Part shown: positions 1 to 9,082 of the stretch, piece by piece
How the letters are laid out: the number at the start of each line of letters is the position of its first letter
Numbering within the stretch: position 1 is the first letter of the stretch
Assembly: GCA_002479765.1 (NCBI GenBank)
Contig: DLOZ01000007.1
Span: 40,951 to 104,950, forward strand
Length of the DNA: 64,000 bases
From: Sphingomonadales bacterium UBA7471
GTDB taxonomy: Bacteria; Pseudomonadota; Alphaproteobacteria; Sphingomonadales; Sphingomonadaceae
Direction: 5' to 3'
Notes under the pieces: model-generated
The model's database searches: none
What the model was told of the DNA's origin: nothing
What the model saw: the letters and a program-made list of their open reading frames with translations, nothing else
Program-made: the position numbers and the translations under genes

Positions 1-201
1 ACGCTGACCAAGGAAATGTTCCTGAACCACCTCTATGGCGGCATGGACGAACCCGAGCTCAAGATTATCGACGTGTTCATCTGCAAGCTGCGTAAGAAAC
101 TCGCGCTCGCATGTGGCGGTGAAAATTACATCGAAACGGTTTGGGGCCGTGGCTATGTGCTGCGTGATCTCGACGAAATGGAACAGCCGCTCGTCGCCTG
201 A
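1..201 (+). CDS. ctrA: Cell-cycle response regulator CtrA, C-terminal end (partial)
   Basis: Only the last 66 codons are inside the window; the gene enters from the left in frame. They form the end of an OmpR/PhoB-type winged-helix DNA-binding domain: a helix with LTKEMFLNHLYGG, then IDVFICKLRKKL (recognition helix) and the closing beta hairpin ETVWGRGYVL. This matches alphaproteobacterial CtrA very closely, including the MDEPELKIIDVF stretch. CtrA is the phosphorylated master regulator of the alphaproteobacterial cell cycle, motility and replication control, and acts on chromosomal promoters. The receiver domain is outside the window, so its phosphorylation site cannot be checked. A strong terminator follows 29 bases after the stop. 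Confidence 0.92.
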   Translation, partial: TLTKEMFLNHLYGGMDEPELKIIDVFICKLRKKLALACGGENYIETVWGRGYVLRDLDEMEQPLVA

Positions 202-229
202 GCTTCGCTTATACTGCACCAACACAATC

Positions 230-266
230 AAAGGGCGGGATCGTAAAGATCGCGCCCTTTTTGTTT
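230..266 (+). terminator. Rho-independent terminator between ctrA and the M28 peptidase gene
   Basis: The inverted repeat AAAGGGCG ... CGCCCTTT encloses an inner GATC/GATC pairing around a GTAAA loop, followed by TTTTTGTTTTG. It fits termination of ctrA. The opposing gene ends just to the right, and because the stem starts with AAA it may also act on leftward transcripts. Confidence 0.85.
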
Positions 267-277
267 TGCAGATAGGC

Positions 278-1597
278 TCAGCGGCGGGGTGGCAATCCGG
301 CAAAGGTGATGATGCTCTCGCCACCGGACGCGCTAACCGAACTGACGCCGACGAAATGGTCGTCCACGATCAACCCTTCAAGCACCGTTTCGGTGCCCTG
401 GACGTCGCGGACAAAAACCCAATCCTGCGCGTCTGCGCGGCGTTGGTAAATGCGATAACGCTGCGCACCCGGCGCTGCGTCCCATTTGACCGTCGTGTTA
501 GAGGTTACCGCGCCACCTAAAGTCGCCGAAGCCGGGGCAGGCGGCGCGACCGAAAGCGCCTTTGCGGTAAAGACGTTCAGCATCGTGACCTTGGCCAGAT
601 AGTCGAAGTCCATCTTGTCGACGGTGTCGCCATATTCGATACCGTTTTCGGTACGCACATCCTGATGCTGGTGGTGATAATTTTCGACACCAACGGTGAA
701 GCGGATTGCGGGGAAACCGAGATCCAGCGAGGGCAGGTGGTCGCCACCGCGTGCAAAGCGATCAGGGCGACGGACGCCGAATACGTCCAGTGTCACATCG
801 GGATATACCTTTGCTCCAATATTGTCGGCATAGCGCATCAACGAACGGCTTGGGCCATCGTCTTCGCCACCACTGTTGCGGCGCGCCATCTGGCCGGCCA
901 AATCTTCCGATGCGCGGATGCCTTCGCTGAAGACCCGCACGACATTTTTGACGATACGACCGTCGGTGCCAAGCGTGCCGCCGACAATGTCATTGTTCAG
1001 CATCGCGCTGACTTTCCAGCCGCGTTCTTTGGCCGTTTCCGCAAGCAAGCGCCCACCCATCAAGCCCTGTTCTTCGCCCGAGAGAAGCGCAAAGACGATG
1101 GTCGCGTCGCCTTGGGGTTCCTTCGACATCAATCGCGCGGCTTCGATAACGAGCGCGCTACCCGATCCGTCGTCGTTCGCGCCGGGTGCGTCTTTGGTGA
1201 AGTCCATCACGTCGGACACGCGGCTATCGATATGGCCAGCGATAATGATGACATGGTCCCAGCCCATTTTACCGAGCTTGATCGCAAGGACATCAACAAT
1301 GTTCACGCCATTGGGAACGCGTGGACCGGACATATTCCGTTCAAGCAACTCGGTCGTCAGGCAGCCTTTGCAGGCCTTGGAAATCTTTTCAAACTCGCTT
1401 TGTGCCCAGCGCCGTGCTGCGCCAATGCCGCGTTTTGGATCGGTAGCCGATGACAATGTATGCCGCGTGCCAAAGCTCACCAGTTTTTCAACATCCGCCT
1501 TCAGGCGTTCGGGGCTTGGACCATCATGCGCAGCGGCTGGCGCAGCGATGCTGAGCGCAAGCAAACTCGCCAATAAAGGTAGTTTTTTCATTATCAT
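278..1597 (-). CDS. Exported M28-family zinc metallopeptidase
   Basis: This 439-residue protein begins with a signal peptide (about residues 1-23, ending APAAA-HD), so it should act in the periplasm or outside. The M28 di-zinc aminopeptidase core is visible: GHIDS (H122), PGANDDGSG (D142), SGEEQGL (E175 general base, E176 ligand), NNDIVGG (D203) and a C-terminal His near ENYHHQHQD (about 307-313). M28 enzymes remove N-terminal residues from peptides using two zinc ions. The last 85 residues or so look like a fibronectin-III-like beta domain (PPAPASATLGG ... KWDAAPGAQRYRIYQR). The start may be either Met1 or Met3. It converges on ctrA and appears monocistronic. The substrate cannot be told from sequence. 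Confidence 0.88.
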   Translation of the reverse strand: MIMKKLPLLASLLALSIAAPAAAHDGPSPERLKADVEKLVSFGTRHTLSSATDPKRGIGAARRWAQSEFEKISKACKGCLTTELLERNMSGPRVPNGVNIVDVLAIKLGKMGWDHVIIIAGHIDSRVSDVMDFTKDAPGANDDGSGSALVIEAARLMSKEPQGDATIVFALLSGEEQGLMGGRLLAETAKERGWKVSAMLNNDIVGGTLGTDGRIVKNVVRVFSEGIRASEDLAGQMARRNSGGEDDGPSRSLMRYADNIGAKVYPDVTLDVFGVRRPDRFARGGDHLPSLDLGFPAIRFTVGVENYHHQHQDVRTENGIEYGDTVDKMDFDYLAKVTMLNVFTAKALSVAPPAPASATLGGAVTSNTTVKWDAAPGAQRYRIYQRRADAQDWVFVRDVQGTETVLEGLIVDDHFVGVSSVSASGGESIITFAGLPPRR

Positions 1598-1633
1598 TCC
1601 TGTCCTATCCCGTCCGGCGCATGATAAGCGTGT

Positions 1634-2794
1634 TCAGCCCTCAACGGCAAAGCTTAGTCCGGCATATTTCTGCAACCGGTCAACCAGCGTTTCGCCCAGC
1701 GCAGCGCCCGGCGTGGTGACACCGCCAGCGCCCTCAAATTCGCACAGGGCAATGGCTGTTTCGCTGATCATCTTGCTGGTTGAACCATAGCCCGGGTCAC
1801 GGTCGCCCTTCACGCTCAGCTTCGCGGTCCGGCCATCGGGATATTCCGCGATGAACAGCACATCGTAAAAGCCGGTGTCGCGCTCTTCTTTGCTGGGGCC
1901 TTCGCCGGGCTTGGGGTCATTGTCGCCACCCATCATCGGCGTCGACGCGACATGCTTGGCCATCGCCTCGCCCTGTTCGCCGGGGCCGGTCAGCATCATT
2001 TCGTCATAGACAAAATCCGCGCCAAAGGCCTGACCAAGCAAGGCGTTGGTGCGGTGGACATTTTTGGTGTTTATGGGTGCCATGACGAAGCTTGTGGCCC
2101 AGCTGCCAAGGCTTTCGTCATATTCGGGCTTGTTGCCGGCTGGCTGCGCCGGACCTTGAAATCCGCCCGCAAGACTGAACGGGTTTGTGAGATATCCGAT
2201 CACTGCAGGGTCTTTTGAAGCGGCAGCCATCGTTGCCTTCAAGCTGGCCGCTGTGCCGCCCGAAAATGTGCCCTTCATCGCGCGGACGCGGCCCTTTACA
2301 CGTGGGGCAGGCGTGCCAAAGGTTTCAACGCAATGCTTTTGCAGCATCAACACGCCAAGATCGAAGGGGATAGAATCAAACCCTGCGGAAAAGACAATGC
2401 GCGCGCCCGATGCTTTTGCCGCTTCATCATGCTGGTCGATCTTTTGGCGCATCCATGCGGGCTCTCCACACAAATCGGTATAGTCGGTGCAATTGGCAAC
2501 GCAGGCTTCGACCAGTTCATTGCCATAGAGCTGATAGGGTCCAACGGTGGTCAACACGACTTTGGTGCGCTTTACCATAGAATCCAGCGAAGCGGGATCA
2601 GACGCGTCGGCAACGATTAACGGCGTGTCAGCGACTGCGCCAATGAGGTCGCGTACTTCCGCCAGCTTATCCGCACTGCGCCCAGCCATTGCCCATTTAA
2701 GGCCGGTCTTGGATTTCAGATATTCCGCAACCAAGCGCCCCGTATATCCGGTGGCGCCATAGACAATGATATCGAACTCGCGTGCGTCTGACAT
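1634..2794 (-). CDS. Saccharopine dehydrogenase-like / trans-acting enoyl reductase family protein
   Basis: The 386-residue product opens with a Rossmann nucleotide-binding fold, IIVYGATGYTGRLVAEYL, followed by AGRSADKLAEV and VVLTTVGPYQLYG, as in the saccharopine-dehydrogenase-like NAD(P) oxidoreductases that include mycobacterial trans-acting enoyl reductases. An internal AGFDSIPFDLG motif is also typical. A start 20 codons further upstream is possible, but the chosen ATG (MSDAREFDIIVY) has a GGGAGAG ribosome-binding site six bases away and puts the Rossmann strand right at the N-terminus. No adjacent biosynthetic partner is present, so the substrate is unknown. Lysine metabolism should not be assumed from the family name. 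Confidence 0.8.
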   Translation of the reverse strand: MSDAREFDIIVYGATGYTGRLVAEYLKSKTGLKWAMAGRSADKLAEVRDLIGAVADTPLIVADASDPASLDSMVKRTKVVLTTVGPYQLYGNELVEACVANCTDYTDLCGEPAWMRQKIDQHDEAAKASGARIVFSAGFDSIPFDLGVLMLQKHCVETFGTPAPRVKGRVRAMKGTFSGGTAASLKATMAAASKDPAVIGYLTNPFSLAGGFQGPAQPAGNKPEYDESLGSWATSFVMAPINTKNVHRTNALLGQAFGADFVYDEMMLTGPGEQGEAMAKHVASTPMMGGDNDPKPGEGPSKEERDTGFYDVLFIAEYPDGRTAKLSVKGDRDPGYGSTSKMISETAIALCEFEGAGGVTTPGAALGETLVDRLQKYAGLSFAVEG

Positions 2795-2990
2795 TCTGCT
2801 CTCTCCCGTGATTCTGTTGCCCAACCTGATGGGCTGCGCGGGCGGCAATGTCAAAAGGGAGCGATGGTTTTAGTCGGCACCCGCTGCGGGATGGTTGCTA
2901 ACAACGTTTAGCCGAGGGCCAACGAAAACCCGGCTGCAACGGTAATGCGCGACGGGCCCACACGAGCCATAACCTTGGATTTAGGCAGGT

Positions 2991-3545
2991 TTAAAGCTTG
3001 GGCAAAGTCACGCCGCGTTGGCCCATATATTTACCGGCGCGGTCGGCATAGCTGGTCTCGCAGGGCTGTTCGCCCTTTAGGAACAGGAACTGGCACGCAC
3101 CTTCATTGGCGTAAATCTTGGCAGGCAGCGGGGTTGTATTGCTGAACTCGAGTGTGACATGCCCTTCCCAACCTGGCTCAAGCGGGGTCACATTCACGAT
3201 GATGCCGCAGCGGGCATAGGTCGATTTGCCCAGACAGATGACCAACACGTCGCGGGGTATGCGGAAATATTCGACAGTGCGCGCCAACGCAAAACTGTTC
3301 GGGGGGATGATGCACACGTCGGTCTTGCGATCGACAAAACTTTTGGGATCGAATTCCTTCGGATCGACGATGGAACTGTCGACATTGGTGAAAATCTTGA
3401 ACTCATCGGCGACGCGGGCGTCATAGCCATAAGAGGACAGGCCATAGCTGATGCAGCCATCGCGGCGTTGTGCTTCGACAAACGGTTCAATCATGCCGGT
3501 CGCATGGGCTTGTTCGCGGATCCAGATGTCGGACAATATGGACAT
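2991..3545 (-). CDS. dcd: dCTP deaminase
   Basis: The 184-residue product matches dCTP deaminase (dCTP to dUTP plus ammonia, the feed into dTMP synthesis through dUTPase). Typical segments are SYGYDARVADEF, the conserved GKSTYARCGI with the substrate-binding Ser/Arg, TPLEPGWEGHVTLEFSN carrying the catalytic glutamate, and the C-terminal GKYMGQ. The start MSILSDIWI is preferred over a GTG two codons upstream because an AGGGAGTG site precedes it. The next gene upstream on the same strand is cytidine deaminase, so two pyrimidine-deaminating genes lie together; dut is found near 52 kb. A gap of about 95 bases argues for coupled but not overlapping expression. Confidence 0.95.
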   Translation of the reverse strand: MSILSDIWIREQAHATGMIEPFVEAQRRDGCISYGLSSYGYDARVADEFKIFTNVDSSIVDPKEFDPKSFVDRKTDVCIIPPNSFALARTVEYFRIPRDVLVICLGKSTYARCGIIVNVTPLEPGWEGHVTLEFSNTTPLPAKIYANEGACQFLFLKGEQPCETSYADRAGKYMGQRGVTLPKL

Positions 3546-3639
3546 AATCACTCCCTGTTATGGGACTGCTTTTGCCAATTTACGGTGTGAGCGCAAGTGG
3601 CGGCGTAGAAATTATCGTGCGCAAGGCGCGCCTTCGACT

Positions 3640-4071
3640 TTATTTCAAATTTGCGGGGCCAAAGCCATGCGGCAGCAATTCCGATAACCTGAATGTCTCA
3701 TATCCCGTTGCGTGTGCGCAATGCACGGGAATGTCAGTGTCCGTCAGGTCCGCCACTTCCTTGATAATCTGGCGGCATCGGCCGCACGGGGTAATGGGGT
3801 CAGCTGCTTTACCCACATGCCCTGCCAAGCCACCTGCCACCGCAATTTCGCGAATGGCGCGCAATTTGCCGTCACTATTGGCTTTGGCGATGGCAACGGT
3901 TTCGGCGCACAACGTCATGCCATAGCTGGCGTTTTCAAAATTGCTGCCCGTGATGATTTCGCCTGTATCAAGCAGCAAGGCCGTGCCGACATGAAAGTTT
4001 GAATAAGGCGCATAAGCGGTTTGGGCGGCATCAATGGCAAGCTGAACGAGTTTTTGCGTGCTGTCGGTCAT
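3640..4071 (-). CDS. cdd: Cytidine deaminase
   Basis: This 143-residue zinc hydrolase converts cytidine and deoxycytidine to uridine and deoxyuridine in pyrimidine salvage. The zinc site is complete: the CAE motif in MTLCAETVAIA gives one cysteine ligand and the catalytic Glu, and PCGRCRQ gives the two remaining cysteines. The substrate-binding FENASYG motif is also present. Length is that of the small tetrameric class. Its start overlaps the stop of the GH25-like gene upstream by four bases (ATGA), so the two are translationally coupled; no functional link between them is obvious. Confidence 0.95.
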   Translation of the reverse strand: MTDSTQKLVQLAIDAAQTAYAPYSNFHVGTALLLDTGEIITGSNFENASYGMTLCAETVAIAKANSDGKLRAIREIAVAGGLAGHVGKAADPITPCGRCRQIIKEVADLTDTDIPVHCAHATGYETFRLSELLPHGFGPANLK

Positions 4072-4754
4072 TTGCGCACCACAACCCAGCGCACAGGGCC
4101 GTCAATGCCGTCAATGCGACGATGCAAATTGGCCGTCCACATAACCCACGGCCGCGCGGAATAATCAGGGGTCAACCAATTGCCCTCCAGCCAAACAGTA
4201 CGATCAATCGACTTGCTCACGTGATACTCCTTCTCAAACTCCCGGGTGAGTAGCAGGATTGCGGGTGTGCCGCTATGCGCCTCTATCTGGTTCAGAAATG
4301 TCGCGAGTTCGGATAATATCAGCGCGCGGTTCGGACGCCCTTGGCACGTATCGGAAAAATCCAGCTGGACCGCAGGGGGCAGCGCGCTTTCGTTGCGCGG
4401 AACGCTGGTGATGAACATCGTCGCTTGGTCAGATGCCAGACGGCAAATGTCAAAATGGTGGAGCGCGCCAAAGCGGATACCGGCGTCTTGCGCGCCTGCC
4501 AAATTGGCTTGGAATTCTGCATCGCGTGTGCGCGCGCCTTCGACCGCAGTGATATAAGCAAAATCGACGCCCGTTGCGCCAAGCTCCGCCCAATTGGGAC
4601 GGCCATTGCTTTGGGTGACCACAATGCCTTGAACCGGATATTCATCGCGCGACGGTGCCCAAGCGGTCACATAGCGCCAGCCCGCATAGACCGCGAGCGC
4701 GATGCCGAGCATGATAATGCCCCACCGGACGAATTGGCGTTTACCCCCAGTCAT
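4068..4754 (-). CDS. Membrane-anchored GH25 (lysozyme)-like protein with a degenerate active site
   Basis: The 228-residue protein has one N-terminal transmembrane helix (about residues 12-29) and then a domain with the layout of GH25 muramidases: GIVVTQSNGRPNWAELGATGVDFAYITAVEG, AGIRFGALHHFD and LPPAVQLDFSDTC. In active GH25 enzymes the first segment carries Asp (GIDVS) and the third carries a DxE pair. Here these positions read Val and QxD. The fold is therefore recognisable but the usual catalytic acids appear lost, so it may bind rather than cut peptidoglycan. It overlaps cdd by four bases. Family assignment is fairly sure; the loss of activity is an inference from my hand alignment. Confidence 0.65.
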   Translation of the reverse strand: MTGGKRQFVRWGIIMLGIALAVYAGWRYVTAWAPSRDEYPVQGIVVTQSNGRPNWAELGATGVDFAYITAVEGARTRDAEFQANLAGAQDAGIRFGALHHFDICRLASDQATMFITSVPRNESALPPAVQLDFSDTCQGRPNRALILSELATFLNQIEAHSGTPAILLLTREFEKEYHVSKSIDRTVWLEGNWLTPDYSARPWVMWTANLHRRIDGIDGPVRWVVVRK

Positions 4755-4867
4755 GCGACCCTCTGTTCAAGCGTGTGATTCGTCCCTCTAGGCGTTACCG
4801 CCGCGGGAAGTCGATAGCCGTTGCGCAATGGCGGCCCGAATGCACAAGATTTTACGTTGCGCGGCGC

Positions 4868-5350
4868 TCAGCTTTTGATGTGCAACACGCAAATGAGCGT
4901 GAACAGCCGGCGGGCCGTGGCAAAATCAACCTCAACCTTGCCCTCAAGGCGTTCCATCAACAACTCGGCGGCTTCATTATGCACGCCGCGCCGCGCCATA
5001 TCGATGGTTTCGATTTCGGCAGCGCTCGCCTTGCGAATGGCCTGATAGTAACTGTCGCAAATGGCGAAATAGTCTTTTACCACCCGGCGGAAACGGCCCA
5101 AGCTGAGGATGAGCATTTCATGTGGCGAATTATCGGGCCGGCGAATGTCGAGGATGAGGCGGCCGTCGGCGACGCTGATGCTCAGATGATATGGCCCGGC
5201 ATAGCCATCGCCCATATCGCGCAGCGGCTTGAAAAAGTTATCTTCGATCAGATCGAAGATCGCGACGCGCCGCTCCTGTTCGATATCGGCATTGCGCCGA
5301 AGTATCGTTGCTTCGTCCAGATCAACTTTAATGATGCGCGGGTCGCTCAT
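4868..5350 (-). CDS. UPF0262 family protein
   Basis: The 160-residue cytoplasmic protein matches the alphaproteobacterial UPF0262 family throughout: ERRVAIFDLIEDNFF, PYHLSISVADGRLILDI, ILSLGRFRRVVKDYFAICDSYYQAI and the terminal HNEAAELLMERLEGKVEVDFATARRLFTLICVLHI. No catalytic motif, signal or membrane segment is visible, and the family has no established function. It is a single gene, divergent from dnaB; the gene behind it on the same strand ends more than 100 bases away. Confidence 0.88.
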   Translation of the reverse strand: MSDPRIIKVDLDEATILRRNADIEQERRVAIFDLIEDNFFKPLRDMGDGYAGPYHLSISVADGRLILDIRRPDNSPHEMLILSLGRFRRVVKDYFAICDSYYQAIRKASAAEIETIDMARRGVHNEAAELLMERLEGKVEVDFATARRLFTLICVLHIKS

Positions 5351-5496
5351 GTTACTGTGTTAGCTTGAGATATTTTTGGGGCAAGCGCTATCCCGTTTGT
5401 GGAACATCTTGTTGTCCGATTGTTGTCCACAGCCATATCCCCGCACTTCTTTTTGTGCCCCCTTGCGAAGCCGAACATGCTAAAGGATAGGGAGCC

Positions 5497-6984
5497 ATGG
5501 CCGAACTTATCAGACTAGCAGCAGCGAATGAAGCTGAACCCCAACGCCTTCCCCGCAATATTGAGGCGGAGGCCGCGTTTCTTGGTGCCATTCTGATTGA
5601 TAACCGGGTGATCGAAGATGTGTCGATCAAATTGCAGCCCGACCATTTTTTTGAACCGCTGCACGGCCGCATTTACGAACAGATATTGCGTCTGATTGAT
5701 CGGAACATGCTGGTGACGCCCGTCACGCTGAAGCCATTTTTTGAGGCCGACGAAGCCATGCGTGAGCTTGGGGGGCCGGGCTATTTGATTAAGCTGACGG
5801 CAGATGGCGCGGGCTTGATCGGCGCGCGTGACTTTGCGCAGCAGATTTACGACCTTGCGTTGCTGCGTGAATTGGTGACGGTGGGCCGCACGTTGGTCGA
5901 CAATGCGCTCGACACAAGCGAGAGCGTTGACCCCAAGGGCCAGATCGAAGCTGCCGAAAGCGCGTTGTACAAAGTCGCCGAAGGCGAAGGCGAAACCGGC
6001 TCGATGAAGACCTTCCTCGCCGCATCGACCGACGCGATCCGCAATGTTGAAAAAGCATTGCAGTCGGGCGGTAGCCTATCCGGTGTGACCACTGGCCTAG
6101 ATAGCATTAACGCGAAATGCGGCGGCCTGCACAATTCCGACCTTATCATCCTCGCGGGTCGCCCAGGCATGGGCAAGACATCGCTGGCCACCAACATTGC
6201 CTTCAACGCTGCGCGCAGATGGATCCGCGAACGTGAAGACGGCATTGAAGAATCCAAGGGCGCTGGCGCCAAGGTTGCTTTTTTCAGCCTCGAAATGTCG
6301 GCGGATCAGCTGGCGACGCGTATCTTGGCCGAACAATCGGGCATCAGTTCCGAACTGCTGCGTATGGGGAAAATCAGTCGCGAAGATTTCCGGGAATTGT
6401 CCCGCGCGAGCCGCGAGCTTCAGGAATTGCCGCTCTATATTGACGACACGCCAGCGCTGACCATCGCTGCATTGCGTACCCGCGCACGGCGCTTGCAGCG
6501 TCGGCATGGCATCGGTCTGATCGTCGTTGACTATTTACAGTTGCTTCAGGGCTCAAGCCGTTCCGGCGATAACCGTGTTAATGAAATTTCCGAAATTAGC
6601 CGTGGTCTGAAAACCTTGGCCAAGGAACTGGGCGTTCCTGTGATTGCGCTTTCGCAGCTCAGCCGTGCGGTTGAACAGCGCGAGGACAAGCGTCCGATGC
6701 TGTCCGACCTTCGCGAATCCGGTTCGATCGAGCAGGACGCCGATATGGTCTGGTTCGTGTATCGCGAAGATTATTACGAAGCGTCAAAGCAGCCCGACCC
6801 CGTCAACGAAGCCGCGCATGATGCGTGGAAGGAAAAGATGGAGCGCATTTTTGGCATCGCCGAACTCATCGTCGCTAAGCAGCGCCACGGCTCAACGGGC
6901 CGCGTCCGGATGAAGTTCGAAGCGAAGATTACCCGCTTTACCGACTTGGCCGACGACCAATATGCTGATGCGGGCTATGATTGA
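5497..6984 (+). CDS. dnaB: Replicative DNA helicase DnaB
   Basis: The 495-residue hexameric helicase unwinds DNA at the replication fork and recruits primase. The N-terminal helical domain begins LPRNIEAEAAFLGAIL (residues 18-33). The RecA-like motor domain has the Walker A motif GRPGMGKTS (221-229), FFSLEMSADQLATR, the Walker B strand LIVVDYLQLL, and ALSQLSRAVEQR with the arginine finger region. Length is normal and no intein interrupts the P-loop or other motifs. A GGGAG site lies just before the ATG. It is divergent from UPF0262 and convergent with ubiG, and seems to be transcribed alone. Confidence 0.97.
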   Translation: MAELIRLAAANEAEPQRLPRNIEAEAAFLGAILIDNRVIEDVSIKLQPDHFFEPLHGRIYEQILRLIDRNMLVTPVTLKPFFEADEAMRELGGPGYLIKLTADGAGLIGARDFAQQIYDLALLRELVTVGRTLVDNALDTSESVDPKGQIEAAESALYKVAEGEGETGSMKTFLAASTDAIRNVEKALQSGGSLSGVTTGLDSINAKCGGLHNSDLIILAGRPGMGKTSLATNIAFNAARRWIREREDGIEESKGAGAKVAFFSLEMSADQLATRILAEQSGISSELLRMGKISREDFRELSRASRELQELPLYIDDTPALTIAALRTRARRLQRRHGIGLIVVDYLQLLQGSSRSGDNRVNEISEISRGLKTLAKELGVPVIALSQLSRAVEQREDKRPMLSDLRESGSIEQDADMVWFVYREDYYEASKQPDPVNEAAHDAWKEKMERIFGIAELIVAKQRHGSTGRVRMKFEAKITRFTDLADDQYADAGYD

Positions 6985-6993
6985 GGCGCTGCG

Positions 6994-7731
6994 TTAACCC
7001 CGCAACCGCGCGGACAATATGTAGTTCAACGCCATATTGCTGCTTAAATGCAGTCCGGACATCGGCGAAAACGCAATGCCCTGCATGTCGACAATCTCGA
7101 TTCCCGCATCATTGAGCAATGCCGTTAATTCATCGGGCGTCAGGAACTTGTCCCAATCATGCGTGCCGCGCGGGACTTGACCAAGCCGCTCGGCGGCCTC
7201 GACGAGGAAAATGCGCGAGGCAGGGGTGCGGTTTGGCGTCGATAGCAACAGCAAACCATCGGGCTTCATGTGGCGTTTCAACTCGCCGATGAACACGGCT
7301 GGATCGTTCACATGCTCAATGACTTCCATCGACGAGACGATATCAAACTGGCCAAGTCCTTGGGCAGCGATTTCGCCCGCGCGATAGGTGATCGATAGTC
7401 CCGACAGCCCCGCATGTGCGGTTGCGGCATCAATATTTTCGGGTGCGGCGTCTACCCCCGTCACCTCCGCCCCCATGCGCGCCAGTGGCTCACACAGCAG
7501 CCCAGCACCGCAACCGACATCAAGCGCAGACTTGCCCACCAGCGGATAACGCGCCTTGCCATCACCGCCAAAATGCGCGTCGACGGCGGATCGAATGAAG
7601 CCAAGCCGAACGGGATTCAACTTGTGCAGCATGGCGCTTGAACCCTTTGGGTCCCACCATTCGGCAGCCAATCCACCAAAATGTGCCGCTTCCGTAGCGT
7701 TTATTGTCGTTGCTGAGCTTGCGTTTGTCAT
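6994..7731 (-). CDS. ubiG: Ubiquinone biosynthesis O-methyltransferase UbiG
   Basis: This 245-residue SAM-dependent enzyme performs both O-methylations in ubiquinone synthesis. Visible features are the family N-terminus EAAHFGGLAAEWWDPKGSSAMLHKLNPVRLGFI, motif I LDVGCGAGLLCEPLARMGAEVTGVD, DIVSSMEVIEHV (motif II) and PDGLLLLSTPNRT. The C-terminal SNMALNYILSARL is also typical. It is divergent from lysC with 54 bases between the starts, an arrangement common in alphaproteobacteria, and converges on dnaB with only nine bases between stops. Confidence 0.95.
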   Translation of the reverse strand: MTNASSATTINATEAAHFGGLAAEWWDPKGSSAMLHKLNPVRLGFIRSAVDAHFGGDGKARYPLVGKSALDVGCGAGLLCEPLARMGAEVTGVDAAPENIDAATAHAGLSGLSITYRAGEIAAQGLGQFDIVSSMEVIEHVNDPAVFIGELKRHMKPDGLLLLSTPNRTPASRIFLVEAAERLGQVPRGTHDWDKFLTPDELTALLNDAGIEIVDMQGIAFSPMSGLHLSSNMALNYILSARLRG

Positions 7732-7785
7732 ATCCTGTCCCTATCAGGGCCCTCAATTGTAATATAGCGACTTTTCAAGGTTTTC

Positions 7786-9042
7786 ATGGCCCGCATTGTA
7801 ATGAAATTTGGCGGCACGTCTATGGCCGGAACGGAACGTATCCGCCGTGTCGCGCAATTGGTGAAGCGTCAGGCCGAACGCGGTGACGAAGTTGCCGTCG
7901 TTGTCTCTGCTATGGCGGGCGATACCGACCGGCTCGTCAACTTCTGCCGAGAGGCGAACGCGCTGTATGATCCCGCCGAATATGACGTGGTGGTCGCTGC
8001 TGGTGAACAGATTACTGCGGGTTTGCTCGCGATAACCTTGCAGGCGCTCGGTTGCGAAGCGCGCAGCTGGTTGGGCTGGCAAATGCCGATCCATACGGAT
8101 GACGCGCATGCCAAGGCACGCATTGGTTCGATTGACACCGACGCATTGCTGGCGTCGATGAAGGCGGGCAATATCGCCGTCATTCCGGGATTTCAGGGCC
8201 TGACCGACGACAACCGCATCACCACCTTGGGCCGCGGGGGGTCTGACACCTCTGCTGTTGCCGTGGCCGCTGCGGTGAAGGCTGATCGCTGCGATATCTA
8301 CACCGATGTTGACGGCGTTTACACCACGGACCCGCGCATCGTGGCCCGCGCACGTAAGCTGAAGGCCGTGACTTACGAAGAAATGCTGGAACTGGCATCG
8401 GTCGGATCAAAGGTTTTGCAGACCCGCTCGGTCAGCCTTGCGATGAAGGAAGGCGTGCGCGTGCAAGTGCTGTCTTCATTCGTTGATGAAAGCGCGCCAG
8501 ACGCTGACAGTATCCCCGGCACGATGATTGTGACCGACGCAGAATTGGAGAAGTATCAAGTGGAACGCCAACTGATCACCGGAATTGCCGCCGACAAGAA
8601 TGAGGCGAAGATCACCCTGACGCGCGTGCCCGACCGTCCCGGTGCGGTGGCGAACATCTTCTCGCCGTTGGCCGACGCGAACATCAACGTCGACATGATC
8701 ATTCAGAACGTCGGCCGCGACAAAGGCGAGACCGACGTGACCTTTACCTGCCCGCAGGCCGACCTCGTGCGCTGCACCGACATATTGGAAAATCGCCGCG
8801 ATGCGATTGGCTACAACCGCCTGATCCCCGATACCAAGGTAACCAAGATTTCCGTCGTCGGCGTCGGCATGAAAAGCCACGCAGGCGTTGCCTCGACGAT
8901 GTTCAGCTCCTTGGCCGACCGCAAGATCAACATTCAGGCGATTTCGACCTCCGAAATCAAGGTTTCGGTTTTGATCGACGAGGACGAAACCGAGCTGGCC
9001 GTGCGCGTACTGCACACCGCTTATGGGTTGGATGCGGAGTAA
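7786..9042 (+). CDS. lysC: Aspartate kinase
   Basis: The 418-residue enzyme phosphorylates L-aspartate, the first step to lysine, threonine, methionine and diaminopimelate. The amino-acid-kinase domain starts VMKFGGTSMAGTERIRRVA and contains LGRGGSDTSAVAVAAA and CDIYTDVDGVYTTDPR. Two ACT domains follow from about residue 265 (TLTRVPDRPGAVANIFSPLADANINVDMI and VVGVGMKSHAGVASTMFSSLADRKINIQAIS), which normally confer feedback control by lysine and threonine. An internal GTG/ATG start for a separate beta subunit, as found in some homologues, cannot be confirmed. dapB, a later gene in the same pathway, lies at 50 kb. Confidence 0.96.
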   Translation: MARIVMKFGGTSMAGTERIRRVAQLVKRQAERGDEVAVVVSAMAGDTDRLVNFCREANALYDPAEYDVVVAAGEQITAGLLAITLQALGCEARSWLGWQMPIHTDDAHAKARIGSIDTDALLASMKAGNIAVIPGFQGLTDDNRITTLGRGGSDTSAVAVAAAVKADRCDIYTDVDGVYTTDPRIVARARKLKAVTYEEMLELASVGSKVLQTRSVSLAMKEGVRVQVLSSFVDESAPDADSIPGTMIVTDAELEKYQVERQLITGIAADKNEAKITLTRVPDRPGAVANIFSPLADANINVDMIIQNVGRDKGETDVTFTCPQADLVRCTDILENRRDAIGYNRLIPDTKVTKISVVGVGMKSHAGVASTMFSSLADRKINIQAISTSEIKVSVLIDEDETELAVRVLHTAYGLDAE

Positions 9043-9082
9043 ACCGCTTTCATTGCCAACTAGCGACCGATAAGAGACCGCT

